A DNA stretch of 64,000 bases, from contig CAWFZK010000025.1 in the NCBI GenBank assembly GCA_963820315.1, positions 62,001 to 126,000 on the forward strand, in the 5' to 3' direction. Below, piece by piece: positions 42,751 to 52,879 of this stretch. Origin of the DNA: JACVRW01 sp963820315 (GTDB taxonomy: Bacteria > Actinomycetota > Thermoleophilia > Solirubrobacterales > Thermoleophilaceae). Within the stretch, counting starts at the first letter, position 1; each line of letters begins with the position of its first letter. The notes beneath the pieces were generated by a model. The model saw only the letters and a list, made by a program, of their open reading frames with translations. It was not told the origin of the DNA and did no database searches. The position numbers and the translations under genes are program-made.

Positions 42751-43704
42751 ATGACCCTCGAACCCCTCGACGCCCTGTCGCGGCTGGCTGCGCGACGCTT
42801 CGCGAGCTTCGCCGATGCGGCGAATGCGGTGCTGGACCTGCTCGCCGGCGCGGTTCCCGGCGGCTGCGTGCTCCTCGGTCAGGTCGACTGGGACGCGGGT
42901 GAGTGCAGGGTCCTCGACGCGCGCGGCGGTGCGGTCGAGCGCGGATCTTCGCTGCCGCTCTTGGCCGCCGCCGAGGGCGCCGGCCTGATCGGAGCCGAGG
43001 CACTGGCCGAGGTCTGCCCGGGCGCCTGGGTGACGGCGCCGCTCGACGCGGCCGACGGAAGCGTCGTCGCGCTGCTGATCGCGAGCCCCGGCGCGGAGGT
43101 CGCGCCACCTCGCTACCTCTCCCAGCTGCTGCTGGTGGCCGCTCGCATCCTGTCCTACGAGTGGGAGAGCATCTCGACCCGCGCCGAGCTGCACCGGCTC
43201 GCGGAGGCGGTCCGCGACCGCGAGCACACCGAGCCTGTAACCGGCCTCCCCAATCGCGAGGCGCTGCTCGAGGCGCTCGAGCGCGAGTGGGAGCTGAGCC
43301 GGCGTGGCAGCGTCGAGAGCTATGTCGTCGTCGCGCATCTGCATGACCACCGCACCGTCGCCGAGCAGCACGGAGACGCGCTCGCCGACCTGATCCTGAA
43401 GGACGTGGCCGAGGTCTTCACCGGCGCGGTGCGCCGCGCGGACCACCTGGCGCAGGTGGATGCCGACGCAGTGGCGATCGTGCTCGTCGGATGCAAGGGC
43501 GAGGAGGGCGCGCGCGCCTTCATCGGTCGCGTCGAGCGCTCGCTCGCGCGCGTTGCGGCCGCACGCCCGGCGCCCGCCCGCCTCTCGTATGGGATCGAGG
43601 CGCTGGCCGAGACGAGCTCGCCCGCCGAGGCCGTCGAGCTGGCCGAGGTCGCGGCGCGTGCCGCCGAGCCGTTCTCGACAGAGTCGCCCGAGGGGGTCGC
43701 GTGA
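42751..43704 (+). CDS. GAF-like plus degenerate GGDEF protein
   Basis: 317 residues. Residues 1-140 look like a GAF-type sensor; 165-310 match a GGDEF domain (EPVTGLPNREALLEALEREWELSRRG). The catalytic GGDEF loop reads VDADAVAI, so c-di-GMP synthesis is not expected; it may bind nucleotide or act as a scaffold. Strong AGGAGGGG ribosome site, but inside a hairpin. GTGA coupling to the giant coiled-coil gene means the two are made together. Confidence 0.75.
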   Translation: MTLEPLDALSRLAARRFASFADAANAVLDLLAGAVPGGCVLLGQVDWDAGECRVLDARGGAVERGSSLPLLAAAEGAGLIGAEALAEVCPGAWVTAPLDAADGSVVALLIASPGAEVAPPRYLSQLLLVAARILSYEWESISTRAELHRLAEAVRDREHTEPVTGLPNREALLEALEREWELSRRGSVESYVVVAHLHDHRTVAEQHGDALADLILKDVAEVFTGAVRRADHLAQVDADAVAIVLVGCKGEEGARAFIGRVERSLARVAAARPAPARLSYGIEALAETSSPAEAVELAEVAARAAEPFSTESPEGVA

Positions 43705-46700
43705 GCGCTGAGCCCGCCGCCGCTACCGCCCCGGTGGTCGCCGCCGGGGGTCTGTCGGGCCCCGGCATCAGCCCACCGTCGCTGAACGGCGCCGGCCGCC
43801 GCTTCCTCAGCGACATCCTGGTCGAGCTCGGCTTCGTCGACCAGGCGACTGCCGAGCAGGCCGTCGAGGCCGCGCGCCGTCCCGGCATGACGCCGGAGCG
43901 GGTGCTGCTCGAGAACCGCGCCATCACTCAGGACCAGCTCTCGCGCGCCCTCGCCGAGCGCTACGCGCTCGACCACATCGATCTCGACGAGTACCCCGTC
44001 GACCGCTCTGCCGCCGGCGTCCTGAGGGAGACCGCCGCCCGCCGCTACCTGGCGGCGCCCATCGGCTTCGCCGACGACGGCGCCCTGGTCGTCGCGATAG
44101 CCGATCCAACCGACTCCCTCGGCCTGAGCGACATTGCCGTCATGACGAAGCTCGCGGTGCGCCCGGCCGTCGCGGCGCGCGCGCAGATCGAGAAGCTCGT
44201 CGAGGAGCTCGACTTCATGGACGAGCCCGAGCCCTCGCTGAGTCAAGGGGGCGGAACGCTGATCCAGCCGCCCGACGAGGAGGCCGGCGCGCCCATGGCG
44301 CTCGTCGACGCGTCATCGGGGCGGGTCGAGGAGCTCGAGGGTGAGCTGGCGAGCCGCGAGAAGGCTCATCAGGCCGAGCTGAGCGAGCTGCGCAACGCGG
44401 CCGAGAAGGACGTGGCGGCGGCACAGGTCGAGCGCGAGCGCGCCCTCGCCACGGCTCAGGCCGAACTGGAGAAGGCGCTCGCGATCGCAGCCGCACAGCG
44501 CGAGAAGGCGCTCGCCGAGGCGCAGGCGGAGTACGAGCGCACGCTGCGCGCCGAGCGCGCCGCGCTCGCGAAGCTGGAGCAGCAGGTCGAGGCAGAGCGC
44601 AGTAGGGCCGCCAAGGCGGTCAAGGACGCGCGCGACGCTGAGAGCACCACGGCCGCAAGGGCCCTCGAGGACGCTCTCGCAAGCGAGCGCGCGGGTGCCG
44701 CCAAGGCGCAGGAGCGCGCCCTCGAGAAGGCGGTCGAGGAGGAGCGCGCCCGGGCCGCCAAGAGCCTGCGCAAGGCACTCGAGGCAGCTGACGCAGCGGC
44801 CGCCCAGGCCCTCGCCACCGCGGAGCAGAGGCTCGCCGCGGAGCGCGCAAAGGCAGAGCGGGCGTTCGACGAGGAGCGCGCGCGGGCGGCCGAGGCACTC
44901 GCGGCAGCCCAGCAGGCAGCCGAATCCGAGAAGGCAGCGGCCGCCGAGGCGATCGCCGCAGCCGAGAGCAAGCGAGCCAAGGCGGCCGAGGCGATCGCCG
45001 CGGCCGACAAGACGGCGGAACGCGCCCGCGCCAAGGCCACGGAGGCGGTCGCGGCGGCCGAGCAGGCCCGCGAGGCCGCCCAGGCCAAGGCCGCGGAGGC
45101 CGTCGCAGCCGCCGAGCAGGCCCGCGAAGCCGACCGCGCCAAGGCCGCCCAGGCCGTCGCCGCGGCCGAGAAGACCGCAGAACGCGAGCGCACGAAGGCC
45201 GCGGAGGCCCTCGCGGCCGCCGAGCAGGCCCGCGAGGCCGGCCGCGCCAAGGCCGCCGAGATGCTCGCCGCCGCCGAGCAGGCCCGCGAAGCCGACCAGG
45301 CCAAGGCCGCCCAGGCGCTCGCCGCCGCCGAGCAGGCCCGCGAGGCCGACCAGGCCAAGGCCGCCGAGGCCGTCGCGGCGGCCGAGAAGACCGCAGAGCG
45401 CGAGCGCGCGAGGGCCGCCGAGGCAGTCGCCGCCGCCGAGCAGGCCCGCGAGGCCGACCAGGCAAAGGCCGCCGAGGCGGTGGCCGCGGCGCGAGAAGAC
45501 CGCAGAACGCGAGCGCGCCCGGGCCGCCGAGGCAGTAGCCGCCGCCGAGCAGGCCCGCGAAGCCGACCAGGCCAAGGCGGCCGAGGCCGTCGCCGCGGCC
45601 GAGAAGACCGCCGAACGCGAGCGCGCCAAGGCGGCCGAGGCCGTCTCGACCGGTGAGAAGGCGCTGGCCCGCGAGCGCGCGAAGAGGTCCGAGGCGCTCG
45701 CCGCCGCCCAGGCCGCGCTCGAAGCGGAGCAGGCGAAGGCGGCTGAGGCGCTCGCTGCGGCCGAGCAGGCGCTCCAGGAGGAGCGCGACAAGGCCGAGGT
45801 GGGTGCCGCGGCGGCCGCCGGCGCCCTGGACGCCCTGCGCGCGAAGCTCGAGCGGGAGCTCGAGGCGGAGCGGGCGCGCCGGGCCGAGGAGCTCGACGCC
45901 GAGCGCGCCCGGACCGGCAGCGCGATCGACGCCGAGCGCAGCCGTCACCAGAAGGAGCTCGACGCCCACCTGGCTCGCTCCGAGGAGGCCGTCGAGGCCG
46001 AGCGCGCGACTGCTGCGAAGGAGCTCGAGCGCGAGCGTGAGAAGCTCGAGGAGGTCCTCGCGGCCGAGCGGGCGCGCAGCGAGGCCAAGCTGAAGATCCA
46101 GGTGGAGCGTCAGGACAGCGAGCTCGAAGCCGTCCAGGCCAAGCACGCCGCCGAGATCGAGGCGGAGCGCGCGCGGCACGAGCTCCAGCTCGCCGCCGAG
46201 CGAACCCAGCATCTCCAGGAGCTCGAGGAGGCACGCGCGGCCGGCGTCGACGCCAGCAAGCTCGCCGAGATCGAGCAGCAGCACGCCGACCGGCTCGAGG
46301 CGGAGCGCAGTCGCCACAAGCAGGAGGCCGAGGCACTGCGCATGGAGCTCGACACCCAGCGCGACCAGAGCGAGCAGTCATTCGCCGACGCCGCGGCCCG
46401 CCATCGCGAGGAGCTCGAGGAGGAGCGCCGCTCCCACTCCGAGCGCATCGGCGAGATGCGCGATCAGCTCGCTGCGGAGCAGGCGCGCCGCGAGGAGCTC
46501 GAGGCCGGCGCGAGCGGTTCGGAGAAGGACCGCCAGCAGCTCGAGAAGCTCGAGAAGCGCCTGCAGAAGGTGCAGGCGAAGCTCGAGGAGGAGCGTTCCG
46601 CGGCGGAGTCCGAGATCGACCGGCTGCGCGAGCAGATCGAGCTCCTGGCCGAGGCCGACCGGCGCGCCGAGCAGGCCCGCACGGAGTGCGCGCACCTGCG

Positions 46701-46920
46701 CGGCGAGAACGAGCGCCAGGCCGAGATCCACGCGATGACCGAACGCGACCTCCAGGGCGAGCTCACCGAGGCACGCGAGGAGTCGGACGAGCTGCGCAGC
46801 AAGCTCGACGACCTGCAGCTGAAGGTGGCCGACGCCGCACGGGCGTTCGAGGCGATGGGCTCAGCCGAGCGGCGCCTCAGCGAGATCGCCGCCGGCGAAG
46901 CGGCGGACGAAGCCGCCTAG
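43701..46920 (+). CDS. Giant coiled-coil protein with N-terminal MshEN domain (one indel)
   Basis: 1072 residues after removing one base near 45490. Residues 35-175 are an MshEN/T2SSE_N domain (ILVELGFVDQATAEQAV, GALVVAIADPTDSLGL) like that of the ATPase at 30917 but with no ATPase following. From residue 205 to the end it is a continuous Ala/Glu/Arg/Lys coiled coil. The middle carries twelve 18-residue repeats (AKAAEAVAAAEQAREADQ type). Some MshEN domains bind c-di-GMP. A long rod with one regulated head suggests a polar or cytoskeletal scaffold. The sister repeats show which base is extra. Confidence 0.75.
45030..45678 (+). repeat. Twelve tandem 54-bp repeats
   Basis: Units begin at 45030, 45084, 45138, 45192, 45246, 45300, 45354, 45408, 45462 and, after an extra base, 45517, 45571 and 45625. 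Each encodes 18 residues alternating an EQAREADQ-type and an EKTAERER-type second half. Exact spacing indicates expansion by duplication in frame. Confidence 0.85.
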
Positions 46921-48237
46921 GCGATCCGCGCGAGCAGCGCCTCCTCGCCGGCGAGCGTGGTGCTCGTGGCGGAGGCGATCTCGACGTCCGTCAGCTCACC
47001 CGGCGCCGCGACGCCGCTGAAGTTGACCGTCTTGTTGTGCCGGATGCGGCCGCGCAGCCTGGAGGGGTCGGTCCGCGACGGGCCCTCGGTGAGCACCTCC
47101 ATCGTCCGCCCGACGAAGCGCTGGGCGCGCTCGGTCGCGTGCCGCTGGACGAGCTCGACGAGCCGCTCCCATGCGCTCGCTCGCCACCTCATGCGCGATC
47201 TGGCCCGGCAGCGTCGCCGCCTCGGTCTCGCGCCGCGGCGAGTAGATGAAGGTGAAGGCGGAGTCGTAGCCGACGGCGTCGACCACCTCCATCGTCTCCT
47301 CGAAGTCGGCCTCGGTCTCCCCCGGGAAGCCGACGATGATGTCGGTCGTGAGCGCGCAGTCGGGCACCAGCTCGCGGATCATCGCCACCCGGTCGAGGTA
47401 GCGCTCGCGGTTGTAGGTGCGGCGCATCGCCTTGAGGATGCGGCTCGAGCCCGACTGCAGCGGCAGATGGATGTGCTCGCAGACGCTCGGGAGCTCTGCA
47501 TGCGCGGAGATGACGTCCGCGCGGATGTCCTTCGGGTGCGGGCTGGTGTAGCGGATGCGCTCGACGCCGTCGACCGCGTCGACCATGGCGAGCAGCTCGG
47601 CGAACGTGGACTTCGCCCCCTTCGGCAGGTCGCGCCCGTAGGAGCAGACGTTCTGGCCGAGCAGCGTGATCTCGCGAACGCCGTCCGCGGCCACGCGCTC
47701 GACCTCGCGGACGATCTCGCCGACCGGCCGCGACACCTCGCGCCCGCGCGTCGAGGGCACGATGCAGTACGAGCACGCGCAGTTGCAGCCGACCGAGATC
47801 TGGACCCAGGCCTGGAACTCGCGAGCCCGCTTCATCGGCAGGTGGCCGGTGAAGCCCTCGAACTCGAAGAAGCCCTGCGCGGTGATGCTGTCGCTCGTCA
47901 GGAACTCGGCGAGCTTGTGCACCTGACCGGGACCGAACGCCACGTCCACGAACGGGAACAGCTCGAAGACGCGCTCCTTCATCGACTGCGACCAGCAGCC
48001 GCCGATCCCGATCACACGCTCCGGATCGCCGGCCTTGATGCGCTTCGCCTCGCCGAGGTGGCCGACCAGCCGGTTGTCCGCCTTCTCGCGGATCGAGCAG
48101 GTGTTGAAGAGGATCAGATCGGCCTGCTCGCGGCTCTCCACCTCGCTGTAGCCGAGCGACTCGAGCATGCCCTTCATGCGCTCCGAGTCGTGCTCGTTCA
48201 TCTGGCAGCCGAAGGTGGTCAGGTGGTACGACTTCAC
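46917..48237 (-). CDS. miaB: tRNA methylthiotransferase MiaB (one indel)
   Basis: 439 residues after removing one G near 47170 (VASER joins the tail through WERLVELVQRH). Radical SAM enzyme adding methylthio to i6A37. N-terminal UPF0004 cysteines (TTFGCQMNEHDSE, LFNTCSIREKA, GIGGCWSQ), radical-SAM CNCACSYC, and a C-terminal TRAM domain (VGRTMEVLTEG...RHNKTVNF). GTG start; stop shares CTAG with the coiled-coil gene. Confidence 0.94.
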
Positions 48238-48246
48238 GCCGGGCCG

Positions 48247-48256
48247 AGGATAGCCT
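48247..48256. promoter_or_regulatory. Shared divergent promoter, miaB and MmcQ-like genes
   Basis: AGGATAGCCT contains TAGCCT (plus, 48251-48256, start about 48263) and TATCCT (minus, 48252-48247, start about 48240), overlapping at TA. The start codons lie two and three bases beyond. Confidence 0.45.
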
Positions 48257-48264
48257 TGCGGCCC

Positions 48265-48629
48265 GTGGCCACGGTGCGCGAGCGGCTCACGAGAGCTCTG
48301 CACGAACCTGCCCGAGGTGGACGGTCGAGCCGGGCGGCGGGTCTGCACCTCGGCTTCGACGGTGCGCCGGCGCCGCTTCGCCTGGTTCCTCGACGATCAC
48401 CACGGCGACGGCCGCCTGGCGCTCAACTGCAAGGGCGCGCCCGGCGAGTCGACGCGGCTGGCCGATGAGCAGCCCGATCGCTTCTTCGCTGCCCGCCTAC
48501 CTGGGCGCGCGCGGCTGGATCGGGCTCTGGCTCGACACCCCCAAGCCCGACTGGGACGAGGTCGAGCGGCTCGTCGTCGAGGCCTACCGGCTGGTCGCTC
48601 CCAAGCGGCTCGTCGCCGAGCTCGGCTGA
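48265..48629 (+). pseudogene. MmcQ/YjbR-family protein, several indels
   Basis: The family sequence is present in pieces over three frames: VATVRERLT at the start, NLPEVDGR, HLGFD, then FAWFLDDHHGDGRLALNCKG, and finally LGARGWIGLWLDTPKPDWDEV to EAYRLVAPKRLVAELG. At least three indels are needed for about 120 residues. The intact parts look well conserved, so sequencing error is as likely as decay. MmcQ/YjbR proteins have a CyaY-like fold and uncertain function. Confidence 0.6.
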
Positions 48630-48630
48630 G

Positions 48631-50116
48631 TCACTTCGCGTAGTCGGTGGCGCGGCTCTCGCGGATCACGGTGACCTTGATCTGGCCCGGGTACTCGAGC
48701 TGCTTCTCGACCTCGCGGGCGATCTGGTGCGAAAGCAGCGCCGCGGCGTCGTCGTCGATCTCCTCCGGGTGGACGATCACGCGCACCTCGCGGCCCGCGT
48801 GCATCGCGTAGACCTTGTCGACGCCCTCGTGACTGGTCGCGATCGCCTCGAGCTCGTGCAGGCGCTTGACGTACTGCTCGAGCGACTCGCCCCGGGCGCC
48901 CGGGCGCGCCCCCGAGAGCGCGTCGACGATCTGCACGATCACGGCCTCGACGGTCTGCAACTCGACCTCGTTGTGGTGCGCCTCCATCGCGTGCGCCACG
49001 GCCTCTGACTCCTTGTAGCGGCGCGCCAGCTCGCCGCCCACGAGCGCGTGCGGGCCCTCGGTCTCGTGCGACACGCTCTTGCCGATGTCGTGGAGCAGCG
49101 CCGCGCGCGCGGCCACGCGCGGGTCGGCTCCCAGCTCGTCGGCGAGCATCGAAGCGAGCCGCGCGCACTCGATCGAGTGGTGCAGGACGTTCTGCCCGTA
49201 GCTCGTGCGGAAGCGGAGCTTGCCGAGCAGCTTCACGAGCTCGGGGTGGACGGAGCCGACGTTCGCCTCGAACACGGCCTGCTCCCCCACCTCGACGATG
49301 TGCTGGTCGATCTCCGACTTGGCCTGGTGGTAGGACTCCTCGATGCGGGCCGGATGGATGCGGCCGTCCTGCAGGAGCCGCTCGAGCGTGAGCCGCGCGA
49401 TCTCGCGGCGCACGCCGTCGAAGCCCGACAGCAGCACCGCGCCGGGCGTGTCGTCGATGATGAAGTCGATGCCGGTGAGCGTCTCGAGCGTCCGGATGTT
49501 GCGACCCTCGCGGCCGATGATCCGGCCCTTGAGCTCGTCCGACTTGAGCTCCACGACGGACACGGTCGTCTCCACGGCGTGGCCCGACGCCACGCGCTGC
49601 ATCACCGCCGCGAGGATGCTCCGCGAGCGCCGGTCGGCGTCGCGGCGGGTCTCCTCCTCGACCTGACGGATGAGGCGGGCGCTCTCGTGGCGCAGGTCGT
49701 CCTCGAGCTCGCGCATCATCATCTGCTTCGCCTGGCCGGCGCTCAGTCCGGCGACGCGCTCGAGCTCGCGCAGCTGGCGGCCCTTGGCGGTCTTCAGCTC
49801 CTCGCGCGCGTGGTCGAGGTTGCGCGGCGCGGTCCTCCAGCGAGCGCTCCCGCTCCGCCAGCTGCTGCGCCTTGCCGTCGAGCGAGCTCTCCTTGGCGTG
49901 CAGGCGCTCCTCGAGACGCGCTATCTCCGCCCGGCGGGCGACCAGCTCCTCCTCGAGCCCGTCGCTGCGCGCACGCGTCCCCGCGTCGGCCACGGCGCCG
50001 CGCTCGGGCGCGGCCACCGCTCCCGCCCCGGCCTGCACCGCACGCGGCCGCTGCACCAGCAGCACGACCGCCACCGCGACTCCCGCCGCGACCAGTGCCG
50101 CCAACACGATCTCCAT
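48631..50116 (-). CDS. rny: Ribonuclease Y (one indel)
   Basis: 494 residues after removing one base near 49830. Membrane-anchored endoribonuclease that starts mRNA decay. N-terminal transmembrane helix (EIVLAALVAAGVAVAVVLLV), long coiled coil, KH domain (GRIIGREGRNIRTLE) and HD domain with HHSIECARLA and ALLHDIGK metal ligands. AGGAGA is 6 bases before ATG 50116. Upstream lies a set of hairpins. Confidence 0.93.
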
Positions 50117-50132
50117 TCCGCGTCTCCTCGTT

Positions 50133-50385
50133 CCGGCGCAGAGCGCCGGTCTCATCCAAGTTGGGTGAGCGGTGCGGCGCGGGGCCGCAAGACACCAGAC
50201 GTCGCCGGGAAGCGAGCGCGCGCCGTCAGGCGCGCGCGAACTGCGACCTATGGACCCTCTCGGACGCTCCTTCCGAGAGGCTCATGTGCGTTTGTCCGTA
50301 CAACCATCACTGGGAATCAGGCGATTTGCTCGTCTTTTGTCTCACGGCGGCCGTGCCGGCCGCGTTCACAGGAGGGTAACCCTCC
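50133..50385. other. Five hairpins between recX and rny
   Basis: No gene is seen in 50117-50418. Perfect inverted repeats: 50133-50149 (7 bp, next to the rny ribosome site), 50216-50237 (GCGCGCGCC/GGCGCGCGC), 50256-50280 (CCTCTCGGA/TCCGAGAGG), 50347-50363 (GCGGCC/GGCCGC) and 50371-50385 (GGAGGG/CCCTCC). One or more may end the recA-recX transcript; the rest would form a structured rny leader. Confidence 0.55.
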
Positions 50386-50418
50386 GGGGGGTGCCTCGCA
50401 ACCAGCGAACCAAGGCTG

Positions 50419-50962
50419 TCAGCGAGAGGGTGACGAGCCGCCCTGGCGCTTGCTCAGGCCGCGCGCGGCCGCCGGCTCGAGCGCCCGGACCGCCTCGTAG
50501 GCGAGCTCTGGCGCGTAGCCGCGCCGGACCAGGAGCCGCCAGGCCCGGTCGCGCTCGCGGTCGTCCGCCGGCGGCGCCGGGAAGCGCTGCTCGAGGAGGG
50601 TCAGCGCCGTGTCGAGCTCCGCCTGCTCGGTGCGATCGCAGAGCGCCGCGTCGATCAGGTCCGGCGCGACGCCGCGCCTCGCCAGCTCACGGGCGATGCG
50701 CTCAGAGCCCCACTGGGCGAGCTCGCGCTTGTCCTCCGCGAAGCGAAGCGCGTAGCGGGCGTCGTCGAGGAAGCCGGACGTGCTCAGCTCCTCCACCGCC
50801 ACCTCGATCGCATCGGGCTCGACGCGCCTGCGCTCGAGCGCGGTGCGCAGCTCGGCGACGGTCCGCTCGCGGCGAGCCACGGCCTTGTAGGCGAGGTCGA
50901 TCGCCCGCTCGGCCTCGGACCGGCGCGGCGGCGTCGACGGGTTCTTCCGGGTCGAAGCTCAG
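50419..50962 (-). CDS. recX: Recombination regulator RecX (one indel, odd start)
   Basis: About 180 residues if one base near 50930 is removed. RecX inhibits RecA filaments. The intact part from GTG 50880 gives three-helix repeats (RRERTVAELRTALERRRV, STSGFLDDARYALRFAEDKRELAQWGSERIARELARRGV). Upstream the frame continues (SEAERAIDLAYKAV) toward MSFDPEEPV-like sequence whose first codon reads CTG, overlapping the recA stop. Either a CTG start or a misread ATG/GTG. Confidence 0.82.
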
Positions 50963-52068
50963 GCCGCCTCGCGATCCTCGGCGGGCGCCGCCTCCTCGGG
51001 CGCGGCGGCCCCGTCCTCATCCGGGCTCGACAGCCGCCAGCGGCGCCGTGGCCGGCTCGACCCCGAGCGCGTCGTAGATCTTGCGCTCGATCTCGCTGGT
51101 CACCGTCCGGGTTCTCGCGCAGGTAGCCCTTGACGTTGTTGCGGCCCTGGCCGAGCCGCTCGTCGCCGTAGGAGAAGAACGAGCCCGACTTCTGGACGAT
51201 GCCGTGCTCGATCCCGAGGTCGAGGATGCAGCCCTCCGAGCTGATGCCCTGGCCGTACTCGATGTCGAACTCGGCCTGGCGGAACGGCGCCGCGACCTTG
51301 TTCTTGACCACCTTCACGCGCACGCGGTTGCCGACCGCCTCGGTGCCCTCCTTGAGGGTCTCGATGCGCCGGATGTCGAGGCGCTGCGACGAGTAGAACT
51401 TGAGCGCGCGCCCGCCCGGCTGGGTCTCGGGCGAGCCGAACATCACGCCGACCTTCTCGCGGATCTGGTTGGTGAACACGCAGAGCGTGTTGGCGCGGTT
51501 CAGGTTGCCGGCGAGCTTGCGCATCGCCTGGGACATCATGCGCGCCTGCAGGCCGACGGTCTGGTCGCCCATCTGCGCCCTCGAGCTCGACCTTCGGGGT
51601 GAGCGCCGCCACCGAGTCGATCGCCACGATGTCGACGGCGCCCGAGCGGATCAGCAGGTCGGCGATCTCGAGCGCCTGCTCGCCGTGGTCCGGCTGGGAG
51701 ACGAGCAGCTCGTCGACGTCCACCCCGATGCGCTTGGCGTAGCCGGGTCCATGGCGTGCTCGGCGTCGATGAACGCGCAGATGCCGCCCATGCTTCTGGG
51801 CGCTGGCGAGCACGTGGTAGAGCAGCGTCGTCTTTCCGGAGGACTCGGGGCCGAATATCTCCACGATCCGCCCGCGCGGCAACCCGCCGACGCCGAGCGC
51901 CAGGTCGAGCGACATCGCGCCCGTCGGGACGGCCGCCACCCGCACCTGGTAGGCGTCGTCCCCCATCTTCATGATCGATCCCTGGCCGAACTGCCGCTCG
52001 ATCTGCGTGAGCGCGCCCTTCAGCGCAGCCTCGCGTGCCTGCGCGGCCTTCTGCTGCTCCTTGTCCAT
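50959..52068 (-). CDS. recA: Recombinase RecA (five indels)
   Basis: About 368 residues once indels are repaired near 51788 (extra), 51747 (missing), 51578 (extra), 51107 (extra) and 51022 (extra). Strand exchange and SOS co-protease. Walker A GPESSGKTTLLYHVL, IDSVAALTPKVELE, MGDQTVGLQARMMSQAMRKL, ANTLCVFTNQIREKVGVMFGSPE and GRNNVKGYLRENPD are all there. ATG 52068 has AGGAGA upstream and a probable LexA box further up. The protein must work, so the breaks are almost certainly sequence errors. Confidence 0.95.
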
Positions 52069-52114
52069 GCTGTGTCTCCTCGAAGCTCTTGAGGTCCACA
52101 ACGTAGGAGGGCTA

Positions 52115-52130
52115 TCGGACAGATGTTCGC
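52115..52130 (-). promoter_or_regulatory. Probable LexA (SOS) box of recA
   Basis: Read on the minus strand, GCGAACATCTGTCCGA matches the actinobacterial TCGAAC-N4-GTTCGA box at 10 of 12 positions. It overlaps the -35 position of a promoter with -10 TACGTT (52105-52100), 25 bases before the recA ATG. Confidence 0.5.
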
Positions 52131-52141
52131 CCCGGCGCGGC

Positions 52142-52879
52142 TCAGCCGCGCCGATCGCAGACGAGCACCTCGGTTTGGTACGGAACCGTCACGGGGCCCT
52201 CCGCTGCGAGCGAGCGCGCCGCGGCCACGACCCGCTCGCGCTCGGCCGCCGGCAGCGACGAGATGAAGCTGATCGAGGCGACCCGGTCGGCCAGGCCGTC
52301 GGCGTCCTGCACGTGCTCGTACGTGAACCGGCGCTCCTCGAGCGGGCCGAACATCGTGGTGCGCTCGAAGGCGCCGCGCCAGTCGCCGCGATGCGTGGGC
52401 GTGCTCGCCCGATGTGGCGCCACGAGCTCCTCGATCGCCTGGTTGACCGGATCCTCGAGCACCCGCTTGTTCCAGATGAGCGCGAGCCCCCCGCCCGGCC
52501 GCAGCACGCGATGGATCTCGGCGAGCGCCGCATCGCCGTCGAACCAGTGGAAGGCCTGGGCCACGGTGACCGCGTCGGCGCACCTGTCGGGCAGCGGCAT
52601 GCGCTCCGCCGTCCCGTCGAGCGCCCGCACCTCGGCCGGCAGCTCGGCGCGCATCTCGGCGACGGGCTCCACGGCGACGACCTCGCAGCGGAGCGCCAGC
52701 AGCGGACTCGTCAGGGCGCCCGTCCCGGCCGCCAGATCGACGACCGTCCGGCCCGGCCCCAGCCCGAGCCGCTCCGACAGGAACTCGATCGCCTCCGGCG
52801 GATAGCCCGGCCGCCCGCGCCGGTACTCCCCCGCCGCGCGCGCGAAGCCCTGCTCCGCGGCGGGATGCAGGCGCTTCAC
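52142..52879 (-). CDS. SAM-dependent methyltransferase
   Basis: 245 residues, class I: VVDLAAGTGALTSPLLAL (motif I), VVAVEPVAEMRAEL, AVTVAQAFHWFDGDAALAEIHRVLRPGG. Type-11 methyltransferase with the AFHWF signature of a widespread actinobacterial subfamily; substrate unknown. Its GTG overlaps the stop of the acetyltransferase. Confidence 0.85.
   Translation of the reverse strand: MKRLHPAAEQGFARAAGEYRRGRPGYPPEAIEFLSERLGLGPGRTVVDLAAGTGALTSPLLALRCEVVAVEPVAEMRAELPAEVRALDGTAERMPLPDRCADAVTVAQAFHWFDGDAALAEIHRVLRPGGGLALIWNKRVLEDPVNQAIEELVAPHRASTPTHRGDWRGAFERTTMFGPLEERRFTYEHVQDADGLADRVASISFISSLPAAERERVVAAARSLAAEGPVTVPYQTEVLVCDRRG

Noticed and set aside
45030..45678. CRISPR-like array
   Set aside because: The 54-bp units are contiguous, coding and without unique spacers; they are protein repeats.
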